A DNA stretch of 6,801 bases from an uncultured Variovorax sp. GTDB lineage: Bacteria > Pseudomonadota > Gammaproteobacteria > Burkholderiales > Burkholderiaceae. The notes below the pieces were generated by a model, which was not told the origin of the DNA, ran no database searches, and was given only the letters and a program-made list of their open reading frames with translations. The DNA is taken from NCBI GenBank assembly GCA_946478645.1, contig CAMLCW010000279.1, positions 1-6,801 on the forward strand. The letters run 5' to 3'. This document shows, one piece after another, positions 1 to 5,276 of the stretch. The position numbers were made by a program, and so were the translations under genes. The stretch's first letter is position 1; each line of letters begins with the position of its first letter.

Positions 1-1136
1 AGTTCCTCTATCGCCTTGTGCAGAAACGCCGCGATCTCTTCCTTCTCTGGCAACTGCACCTGGTATCGCGACACAAACAACTGATTGCTCATGCCCGCCA
101 GCGCGTACTCCACGAGTTCGACGTTCTTGCGCGTGCACAGAAGAATGCCGATCGGCGGCTGGTCGCCCTCGCTCATTTCATGGTGCTTGTAGTACCCCAC
201 GTAGCTGTTGAGCTGCCCCAGATGTTCATGGCGGAAGGCGTCGTTCTTGAGCTCGATGAGCACGTGGCATTTGAGGACGCGGTGATAGAAGACCAGGTCC
301 ACGAAGAAGTGCTCGCCGCCTATCAGGAGGCGCTTTTGCCGCGCCTCAAAGCAGAAGCCGTGGCCCAGTTCCAGAAGGAAGCCCTGAAGCTTGTCGAGCA
401 GCGCATCCTCGAGTTGACCTTCAGTCATCACTTCCTGGGGTTTGAGGCCCAGGAACTCGAACACGTAGGGATCGCGAATCACCTGCTGCGGCGCGTGCTG
501 CTCCGCGCCCGAATGGGCGCGTTTCGAAAGTGCGACTTTGTCGATGGACAGTCCGCTGCGCTGCCAATACTGGCTCGCGATCTGTCGCTTGAGTTCGCGC
601 ACGGACCAGTTCCCGCGCAGTGCTTCGGCTTCGTAGAAGGTACGCTGCGGCGCGTCGTCGAGTTCGACCAACTGCTCGAAGTGACTGTAGGAAAGTCGAG
701 TGACGAGCAGGTCGGGGTCGGTTGAGAAAACGGTGGTGGGCGATGGTGCGGACGCCGTCCGCACTTTTTCTTCCGATGGCGCGGGCGGTCGCAGCGCCGC
801 ATATTGTGCGGACACTGCCCGCACAATCTGCGGATAGGCCCTGTAGAAGGCCAAGTAGCCGTAGAGCTGGCGTTTGCCGCTGTTGCTCACACCTTGCGTA
901 CGCAAGGCGTCGGACAATTCGGCAAGCAGCTTGTCCCCATAGCGGGCGCGATCGGCACCCTGCAGTTCGTAGTGGTGGATATGGGAGCCGATCAACCAGT
1001 TGCGCCACGTGAGACTGATGTTGACGGCGCGGGTGGCCCGAACGGCGCACTCTTCGTGCACCTGGCGAATACTGGTTACCAGTGCGGCAAATCCTGTGTC
1101 CGGCGGCGTTGTTGCAGGGCTGCGCTCAGAGGGCAT
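1..1136 (-). CDS. DUF1016/YhcG-family PD-(D/E)XK nuclease, C-terminal end cut by window edge
   Basis: The minus-strand frame is open from an ATG at 1136 to the left edge, giving 378 visible codons. A two-domain protein is visible. Residues about 12-115 form a helical DUF1016 N-terminal domain with the motif WRNWLIGSHIHHYE. A linker spans about 105-145. The C-terminal half starts near LSYSHFEQLVELDD (148-161), continues through NWSVRELKRQI (176-186) and RDPYVFEFLGLK (221-232), and ends in a PD-(D/E)XK nuclease fold. The likely catalytic residues are D280 (in FVDLVFYHR) and E295-x-K297 (in IELK). This organisation is that of the YhcG family, which is often found near restriction-modification and mobile genes; its exact substrate is unsettled. 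Family members are usually about 340-380 residues, so only a few residues should be missing. An in-frame TGA lies upstream with no other ATG, GTG or TTG between, so the start is well fixed, although GAGG lies 13 nt upstream, farther than ideal. Sampled GC is lower than in the neighbours (about 55% at 241-300 against 75% at 1741-1800), which fits acquisition by transfer. Confidence 0.93.
   Translation of the reverse strand, partial: MPSERSPATTPPDTGFAALVTSIRQVHEECAVRATRAVNISLTWRNWLIGSHIHHYELQGADRARYGDKLLAELSDALRTQGVSNSGKRQLYGYLAFYRAYPQIVRAVSAQYAALRPPAPSEEKVRTASAPSPTTVFSTDPDLLVTRLSYSHFEQLVELDDAPQRTFYEAEALRGNWSVRELKRQIASQYWQRSGLSIDKVALSKRAHSGAEQHAPQQVIRDPYVFEFLGLKPQEVMTEGQLEDALLDKLQGFLLELGHGFCFEARQKRLLIGGEHFFVDLVFYHRVLKCHVLIELKNDAFRHEHLGQLNSYVGYYKHHEMSEGDQPPIGILLCTRKNVELVEYALAGMSNQLFVSRYQVQLPEKEEIAAFLHKAIEE
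746..764. repeat. Perfect palindrome (8-bp arms, 3-nt loop) inside the DUF1016 gene
   Basis: GTGCGGAC (746-753), loop GCC, GTCCGCAC (757-764). In the nuclease frame it encodes V125-R-T-A-S-A in the inter-domain linker. On the plus strand it is followed at once by five T residues, so it resembles an intrinsic terminator for transcription antisense to the nuclease gene. On the mRNA strand no U-tract follows. It matches the 806-824 palindrome at 16 of 19 positions. Confidence 0.85.
803..827. repeat. Second related palindrome inside the DUF1016 gene
   Basis: ATTGTGCGG (803-811) and CCGCACAAT (819-827) form perfect 9-bp arms around a 7-nt loop. The core 806-824 is a diverged copy of the 746-764 palindrome and lies exactly 60 bp (20 codons) from it, in the same codon phase. 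It encodes V105-R-A-V-S-A, so the peptide repeat V-R-x-x-S-A mirrors the DNA repeat. Confidence 0.85.
892..907. repeat. 16-bp perfect palindrome inside the DUF1016 gene
   Basis: CCTTGCGTACGCAAGG is a perfect 16-bp palindrome with no loop. It lies in the part encoding the N-terminal domain (peptide LRTQG). Its sequence is unrelated to the GTGCGGAC pair, but all three palindromes fall within about 160 bp. With no spacer it would be a weak RNA hairpin, so a dimeric DNA-binding or cleavage site, or chance, are the alternatives. Confidence 0.7.
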
Positions 1137-1217
1137 GTGCAGGAGCTTACCTCGGCCAGCGCGCTGCGAGCGCCATCGTCGTCAACAGGTGCGAAGTCAG
1201 GCTTGCCGCGTTCAGCC

Positions 1218-2447
1218 TCAGCCGAAGAACCAGTAGCAGACCGCAACCGCCGCAGCCACGCCCGCTGCTTCGGCCGCGAGGGCGCAGGCGACCGCATGCC
1301 GCGCGCGCTGGATGCCGACGGCGCCGAAGTACACCGCGAGCACGTAGAAGGTGGTCTCGGTGCTGCCCTGAATCGTGGCGGCCACGAGCGCCGGAAAGCT
1401 GTCGACGCCCTGGCTCTGCATGGTCTCGATCAGCATCGCGCGCGCGGCGCTGCCCGAGAAGGGCTTGACCAGCGCGGTCGGCATGGCGTCGACGAAGCGC
1501 GTGTCCCAGCCGCCCATCTCGACCAGCCAGCGCAGCCCCGCGAGCGCGGCATCAAGTGCGCCCGAGGCGCGCAGCACCCCGACGGCGCAGAGCATCGCGA
1601 CCAGGTAGGGCAGCAGGTTCTTCGCGATGTCGAAGCCGTCCTTCGCGCCTTCGATGAAGCATTCGTAGACCTTGATGCGGCGCACCGCACCGGCCACCAG
1701 GAAGGCGACGATCACCGCGAACAGCACCAGGTTGCCCATCAGCGACGACAGCGCCGCGATCGCCGCCGCCGAGAGGCCGCCGAGCAGCGCCATGAAGCCA
1801 CCGAGCAGCAGCGCGCCCGGCACGAGGTAGGCCAGCACCACCGGGTCCCAGAGCCGCAGCCGCTGCACGGCCGCCACCGCGAGCAGGCCCGCGAGCGTCG
1901 AGGCGCTGGTGGCCAGGAGGATCGGCAGGAACACCAGCGTCGGGTCGGCCGCGCCTTGTTGCGCGCGGTACATGAAGATGGTCACCGGCAGCAGCGTGAG
2001 CGACGAGGCGTTGAGCACCAGGAACAGGATCTGGGCATTGGTGGCTGCGACCGGATCGGGATTGAGCCGCTGCAGTTCGCGCATCGCCTTCAGGCCGATC
2101 GGCGTGGCGGCGTTGTCGAGCCCGAGCGCGTTGGCCGCGAAGTTCATCGTGATGAGCCCGAGCGCGGGATGGCCCGCGGGCACGCCCGGCATGAGCCGCC
2201 GGAACAGCGGCCCGAGCAGCCGCGCGAGCCAGCCGACCAGTCCCGCCGCCTCTGCGATGCGCAGGAAGCCGAGCCACAGCGTGAGCGTGCCGAACAGCAG
2301 CACCATCACCTCGACCGCGAGCCGCGCCATCGCGAACAGGCTCTCGACGATGGCCGCGAACACGCCCGGGTCGCCGCCGACGAGCCAGCGGCCGAGCGCG
2401 GCGAGCGCCGCCACGAGAAAGAAGCCCAGCCACAAGCCGTTGAGCAC
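1218..2447 (-). CDS. Fused SpmA-SpmB-type membrane protein (nucleoside recognition/Gate domains)
   Basis: A 409-residue, highly hydrophobic integral membrane protein. The N-terminal half (about 1-200) is SpmA-like, with NFAANALGLDNAATPIGLKA at 102-121. The C-terminal half (about 215-409) is SpmB-like, with VKPFSGSAARAM at 327-338 and IQGSTETTFYVLAVYFGAVG at 359-378. In Bacillus, SpmA and SpmB are separate proteins acting in spore core dehydration. Fused forms occur in non-sporulating Gram-negatives, where the role is unknown; the Gate domain family suggests transport or gating of a small molecule. The start chosen is GTG at 2447, because an in-frame TGA lies ten codons or fewer upstream and no ATG lies between. 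The Shine-Dalgarno is weak (GAAAGAA). The gene begins 14 bp after the stop of the metallophosphoesterase gene, so the two are very probably co-transcribed. I see no T-tracted terminator after its stop. Confidence 0.92.
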   Translation of the reverse strand: MLNGLWLGFFLVAALAALGRWLVGGDPGVFAAIVESLFAMARLAVEVMVLLFGTLTLWLGFLRIAEAAGLVGWLARLLGPLFRRLMPGVPAGHPALGLITMNFAANALGLDNAATPIGLKAMRELQRLNPDPVAATNAQILFLVLNASSLTLLPVTIFMYRAQQGAADPTLVFLPILLATSASTLAGLLAVAAVQRLRLWDPVVLAYLVPGALLLGGFMALLGGLSAAAIAALSSLMGNLVLFAVIVAFLVAGAVRRIKVYECFIEGAKDGFDIAKNLLPYLVAMLCAVGVLRASGALDAALAGLRWLVEMGGWDTRFVDAMPTALVKPFSGSAARAMLIETMQSQGVDSFPALVAATIQGSTETTFYVLAVYFGAVGIQRARHAVACALAAEAAGVAAAVAVCYWFFG

Positions 2448-2461
2448 GCGCGATTCTTTCG

Positions 2462-3271
2462 TCAGGAAATATCAATGAGCAGGTGCGGCCGGAAGCCTTC
2501 CTGTTCGCCCTTGCCCTTGTAGCCGAGCGGATTGGCGACCACGCGGCAGCCGTTCTTCACGTAGTCGAAGGGGCAGTGCAAATGGCCGTGCAGCCACAGC
2601 TGCGCATGCGCGAGCAGCGGGTCGAGCGCATTGCAGAAGCCGGCCGTGCCGGGCGTGAGGCCGTAGCGCGGATCGGCGCTCGCGAGGCTCGGCGCGAAGT
2701 GGGTGATCGCCACGGTGGTGCCGTCGAACGGCTCGGCCAGCGCCTTCTCGAGCCAGGCCTGGCATTCGAGCGCCTGCGCGCGCAACTCGGCCGCCATGAA
2801 GGGCCGGCCGTGTCGCACGGTGGCGGCCTTGGCCAGATAGAAGTCGGCCGCGCGCATCGCCTTGCCGCGCTTCTTGAGTGCGTCGGCCAGGCCGTCGACC
2901 GCGGGATCGACCAGCGCGTCGAAGTCGGCCCAAAGCGTAGTGCCGACGAAGCGGACGCCTTCGATGACGGCGGTCTCGCGCTCGAGCCAGCGGATGTCGA
3001 GTTCGTCGCAGAGCGCGCGCAGCCGCGCATGGGTCTGGTCGAAATCGGTGTTGTCGTACTCGTGGTTGCCCGGCACGTAGACCACCGGCACCGGCCAGCC
3101 GCGGCGTGGCGAGAAGCGGCCCAGGCCGAAGTCGGTGTCGGCGAGCCGCGAGCCCTGCTGGTACGACCCGATGTCGCCCGCAAGCACCAGCATGTCGGCA
3201 CCGGCCGCCGGCGCCGCCTGGAAATGCGGATGGGACTCCAGGTGCAGGTCGGACAGCAGTTGCAGCTTCAT
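2462..3271 (-). CDS. Calcineurin-like metallophosphoesterase
   Basis: A 269-residue cytoplasmic protein with the complete metal-binding signature of the calcineurin-like phosphoesterase superfamily: D8-x-H10 (LLSDLHLE), G32-D33, G68-N69-H70-E71, H191 (ITHFAPS) and G229-H230-L231-H232. All the metal ligands expected for a dinuclear centre are present, so the enzyme should be active. The substrate cannot be told from sequence; members of the superfamily cleave phosphomonoesters, cyclic nucleotides, dinucleotides or nucleic acids. No signal peptide or membrane segment is seen. The ATG at 3271 fits because the first residues (MKLQLLSDLHLE) are the usual first strand of the fold. No convincing Shine-Dalgarno precedes it. 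It is the first gene of the pair with the SpmAB-like gene, and its promoter should lie in 3272-3397. Confidence 0.94.
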   Translation of the reverse strand: MKLQLLSDLHLESHPHFQAAPAAGADMLVLAGDIGSYQQGSRLADTDFGLGRFSPRRGWPVPVVYVPGNHEYDNTDFDQTHARLRALCDELDIRWLERETAVIEGVRFVGTTLWADFDALVDPAVDGLADALKKRGKAMRAADFYLAKAATVRHGRPFMAAELRAQALECQAWLEKALAEPFDGTTVAITHFAPSLASADPRYGLTPGTAGFCNALDPLLAHAQLWLHGHLHCPFDYVKNGCRVVANPLGYKGKGEQEGFRPHLLIDIS

Positions 3272-3334
3272 CGTCGAATCAGTCTAGAGGAATCGGCCCA
3301 TGCAAAACACGCATAACGACAGGGGTTTAAATAC

Positions 3335-3349
3335 TAGGGATAACCCTTA
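3335..3349. promoter_or_regulatory. TAGGG-N4-CCCT element, copy A
   Basis: ACTAGGGATAACCCTTAT (3333-3350) carries the half-sites AGGG and CCCT around ATAA; the outermost pair is mismatched (T/T). It starts 63 bp before the ATG of the 58-residue ORF on the plus strand and ends 64 bp before the metallophosphoesterase ATG on the minus strand. It shares ACTAGGG-N-(A/T)AACCCT with copy B at 4606-4619. A regulator binding site or part of a promoter is inferred. Confidence 0.5.
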
Positions 3350-3397
3350 TTCTTGAGGCATCAACCACTCCGCGCCGCCAAAAGCAGCGCAACCGTC

Positions 3398-3574
3398 ATG
3401 TTCAGCCTTTTTGCCCCCGTGGCCCAATTTTTCCGTTCTGCGCCGGCGGACAGCCTGCCCGCCAGCCCCGCATCCGTCCTGATGGAAAGCGCCGACATGC
3501 GCGCCGGGGTCGATGCGCGCCAGGCGCAGGAACTGCGCATCGCCGCCAGCGCCTGGCTCAGCGTCATCCGCTGA
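3398..3574 (+). CDS. Small hypothetical protein, 58 residues
   Basis: An ORF from ATG 3398 to TGA 3574. The product begins MFSLFAPVAQFF and ends RQAQELRIAASAWLSVIR. No signal peptide or clear membrane segment is seen, though the N-terminus is short and amphipathic, and I do not recognise a family. Three things support it as a gene: nearly all third codon positions are G or C; a TAGGG-N4-CCCT element lies 63 bp before the ATG, matching the layout of the next plus-strand gene; and it fills a gap between two minus-strand genes. Against it, the Shine-Dalgarno is poor (AGCAG). A longer version from TTG at 3353 is possible but would overlap the promoter-like element region. The last 11 bp overlap the 3' end of the lysR gene in tail-to-tail orientation. 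Confidence 0.55.
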   Translation: MFSLFAPVAQFFRSAPADSLPASPASVLMESADMRAGVDARQAQELRIAASAWLSVIR

Positions 3575-4559
3575 CCGGCCCGCCAGCGGCCTTGCGCCCC
3601 AGCGCGGGATCGGCGAAAGCCGCCGCGGCGGAGCGCAGCAGCGCGGTGCGTAGCCATTCGTGCGCATGGCCGTGCTGCGCGCGGCGGTGCCAGATCGCAT
3701 CGACGTGCACCATCGGCTGGTCGAACGGCAGCTCGCGCAGCACCAACCGGTCCTCGATGCCGGTCACCGTCACGAAGTGGCGCGGCAGCACCGTCAGCAG
3801 GTCGGAGTTGGCCACCACCCGGCCGGCCGTGAAGAACTGGTTCACCGTCACCACCACGTGCCGCTCGCGCCCGAGGGCGCCGAGCGTCTGGTCGATGAAG
3901 CCATAGGGCCGGCCCGAAAAGCTCACGAGCAGGTGCCGTGCGGCGCAGTAGTCGTCGAGCGTGAGCGGCCTGTCCGCCAGCGGATGTCCGCGCCGCATCA
4001 CGCAGACGTACTCGCCGAGGTAGAGCCGCTGGGTCTCGAAAGCCACGCCCGCGCCCGACTGGCCGCGCGCCGCGAGGCTGGCGATCACGGCCGGGAAGTA
4101 GCCCACGGCCATGTCGACTTCTTCCTGCTCGAGCATGCGCCGCGGATCGCGCGTGGTCAGCGGCAGCACGCGCAGCGAGATGGCAGGCGCTTCGTTCTCG
4201 ACGATCTTCACCAGGCCCGGAATCAGCTCGGCCGCAGTCGCGTCGGCCATGGCCAGGATGAAGGTGCTGTCGGCCGATGCCGCGTTGAACTCGCCCGGCG
4301 CCAGCGTGTGCTGCAGCTGCCGAAGCGCATCGCGCACCGTGGGCCAGAGCGCCAGTGCGCGCGGCGTGGGCTCGACGCCGGCGCCGGCGCGCGTCACGAG
4401 GTCGTCGCCCAGGGCGTCGCGCAGCCGGCGCAGGGCATTGCTCACGGCCGGCTGCGTGATCGAGAGGTTGCGTGCGGCGCGCGTGAGGTTGCGCTCCGCC
4501 ATCACTTCGTCGAAGACGCGCAGCAGGTTGAGGTCGAGGGTGCGGAAATTGACGTCCAT
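3564..4559 (-). CDS. LysR-type transcriptional regulator
   Basis: A 331-residue protein with the usual LysR layout. The N-terminal winged helix-turn-helix spans about residues 8-67, with the recognition region AARNLSITQPAVSNALRRLR at 28-47. The C-terminal effector-binding domain spans about 95-300, ending near WLRTALLR (302-309). The N-terminus DLNLLRVFDEVMAERNLTRA is standard for the family, so ATG 4559 is a safe start. The effector-domain style (ARHLLVSFSG, FFTAGRVVANSDLLTVLPR) resembles the NodD/NahR/LinR side of the family; this is recognition by eye and the inducer is unknown. It is divergent from the membrane protein gene at 4667, with 107 bp between, the classic setting for a LysR regulator controlling its neighbour and itself. 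No Shine-Dalgarno is seen, which fits the very short leader predicted from its promoter. Confidence 0.95.
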   Translation of the reverse strand: MDVNFRTLDLNLLRVFDEVMAERNLTRAARNLSITQPAVSNALRRLRDALGDDLVTRAGAGVEPTPRALALWPTVRDALRQLQHTLAPGEFNAASADSTFILAMADATAAELIPGLVKIVENEAPAISLRVLPLTTRDPRRMLEQEEVDMAVGYFPAVIASLAARGQSGAGVAFETQRLYLGEYVCVMRRGHPLADRPLTLDDYCAARHLLVSFSGRPYGFIDQTLGALGRERHVVVTVNQFFTAGRVVANSDLLTVLPRHFVTVTGIEDRLVLRELPFDQPMVHVDAIWHRRAQHGHAHEWLRTALLRSAAAAFADPALGRKAAGGPVSG

Positions 4560-4570
4560 CAGCGTTGTGA

Positions 4571-4600
4571 ATGATAAACATCAGAAAGATAAAGTGGCAA
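4571..4600 (-). promoter_or_regulatory. Predicted sigma-70 promoter of the lysR gene
   Basis: On the minus strand, TTGCCA (4600-4595) and TATCAT (4576-4571) are separated by 18 nt; each matches the -35 and -10 consensus at 5 of 6 positions. A start of transcription about 7 nt after the -10 would fall near 4564, only a few bases before the ATG at 4559. This predicts a nearly leaderless mRNA. Confidence 0.45.
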
Positions 4601-4623
4601 AACACTAGGGCAAACCCTAATAT
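4595..4623 (+). promoter_or_regulatory. Possible promoter of the membrane protein gene
   Basis: A -10-like TAATAT (4618-4623) lies 17 nt after TGGCAA (4595-4600), a poor -35 match. If used, transcription would begin near 4630, giving a leader of about 37 nt with a good Shine-Dalgarno. The poor -35 fits a promoter needing an activator. The TAGGG-N4-CCCTA element would lie between -35 and -10, and the -35 would coincide with that of the divergent lysR promoter. Confidence 0.3.
4606..4619. promoter_or_regulatory. TAGGG-N4-CCCTA element, copy B
   Basis: TAGGG (4606-4610), CAAA, CCCTA (4615-4619) is a perfect 5-bp inverted repeat with a 4-nt spacer. It starts 61 bp before the ATG at 4667 and ends 47 bp before the lysR ATG. 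It may be an operator for the divergent pair, but LysR sites usually follow T-N11-A with longer footprints, so another regulator is equally possible. Confidence 0.5.
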
Positions 4624-4646
4624 CACTCCATCGACACCAGCCATTC

Positions 4647-4661
4647 ATCCCAAGGAGGGAT
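4647..4661 (+). promoter_or_regulatory. Strong Shine-Dalgarno lying in a small hairpin
   Basis: AAGGAGG (4652-4658) ends 8 nt before ATG 4667, which sets the start of the membrane protein. The flanking bases ATCCC (4647-4651) and GGGAT (4657-4661) can pair, placing AAGGA in the loop and the last two G residues of the Shine-Dalgarno in the stem. Confidence 0.65.
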
Positions 4662-4666
4662 CCATC

Positions 4667-5206
4667 ATGACCAGCTTCGTCCACGTTGACCAACCCACTT
4701 CCCACCCCGGCGTCGACCGCGCCGAGGTTCTGTTCGCCCAGCTGAAGGCCGCCCGTGCGGGCGCCAACGGTTCGCGTCCCCTGATCGTCCTCTTGATCGT
4801 CGCGGCGCTGGCCGCCGCGGCGGTGGTGGCCGACAACCTCGTGACCCACTGGGACGAGGGCGCGCTGCTTGCCGGCTGGGCCGTGCTCTGCGGCGCCGTG
4901 TTCGCCGGCATCGCGCTGTATGCCGGCTCGCTGCGCGACATCGTCGCAGGCACCTGGAACGCGGCGGCCCACCGCCGCGCCGCGGCCCGTGCCGATGCCC
5001 GCTTCATCCAGGCCGCCAAGAACGACCCGCGCATCATGCAGGAGCTGCAGGCCGCCACGTGGCGCCACGAGTCGGAAGGCAAGGTTCCGGGCGCTGCCGC
5101 CGCCAAGGTCGATGCACTGGCCCGCATGGCCGAAAGCGCCCGCGAAGCCCGCATGCCGACGATCTACGACGCCATGCGCCGCATGAACAGCTCGCGCTAC
5201 TACTGA
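4667..5206 (+). CDS. Hypothetical protein with two membrane segments
   Basis: A 179-residue protein. The N-terminal 37 residues are soluble. Two hydrophobic segments follow at about 38-58 (RPLIVLLIVAALAAAAVV) and 66-87 (LLAGWAVLCGAVFAGIALYA), with a short acidic turn between (THWDEG). The remaining 90 residues are polar, Ala/Arg-rich and probably helical. The tail ends MNSSRYY. A hairpin in the inner membrane with both long ends in the cytoplasm is inferred from the positive charges (R30, R37, R90, R103-104). I do not recognise the family. The start is set by AAGGAGG 8 nt upstream; longer readings begin within the promoter region. The divergent LysR regulator suggests inducible expression. 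The gene ends just before a strong bidirectional terminator and is convergent with pckG, so it appears to be transcribed alone. Confidence 0.85.
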   Translation: MTSFVHVDQPTSHPGVDRAEVLFAQLKAARAGANGSRPLIVLLIVAALAAAAVVADNLVTHWDEGALLAGWAVLCGAVFAGIALYAGSLRDIVAGTWNAAAHRRAAARADARFIQAAKNDPRIMQELQAATWRHESEGKVPGAAAAKVDALARMAESAREARMPTIYDAMRRMNSSRYY

Positions 5207-5231
5207 TCGGCCGGCCCTCGCGGCCCCAATG

Positions 5232-5264
5232 AAAAAGCCGCCCGGCGAGGGCGGCTTTTTTTTT
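5232..5264. terminator. Bidirectional intrinsic terminator
   Basis: AAAAAGCCGCCC (5232-5243), loop GGCGA, GGGCGGCTTTTT (5249-5260), then four more T residues. The GC-rich stem has A residues on one side and nine T residues on the other, so it can end transcription both ways. It sits between the convergent membrane protein gene (stop at 5206) and pckG (stop at 5277). Confidence 0.93.
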
Positions 5265-5276
5265 GCCTTTCGCAGG

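Noticed and set aside
421..1050. A 209-codon minus-strand frame inside the nuclease gene
   Set aside because: The product is Arg/Ala/Ser-rich with no motif, while another minus-strand frame over the same bases gives a clear, complete DUF1016 protein.
1161..1173. Hairpin GCGCT-GCG-AGCGC as a terminator after the SpmAB-like gene
   Set aside because: The stem is only 5 bp and no T-tract follows on either strand.
1076..1217. A possible gene relic in the gap before the nuclease, in a frame reading PDFAPVDDDGARSALAEV
   Set aside because: The stretch looks somewhat protein-like, but it is very short, joins shadow sequence of the SpmAB-like gene, and has no family I recognise.
804..2522. A 572-codon open frame on the plus strand
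   Set aside because: It lies antisense to the nuclease start and the SpmAB-like gene. Its product is a low-complexity Arg/Glu/His/Gln-rich string typical of the reverse frame of GC-rich genes, with no recognisable domain.
2483..3316. A 277-codon plus-strand frame opposite the metallophosphoesterase
   Set aside because: It is the antisense shadow of a gene with a full set of metal-binding motifs; its own product matches nothing I know.
3660..4574. A 304-codon plus-strand frame opposite lysR
   Set aside because: Antisense shadow of a canonical LysR gene. The His/Arg/Glu-rich product is a by-product of GC-rich codon use.
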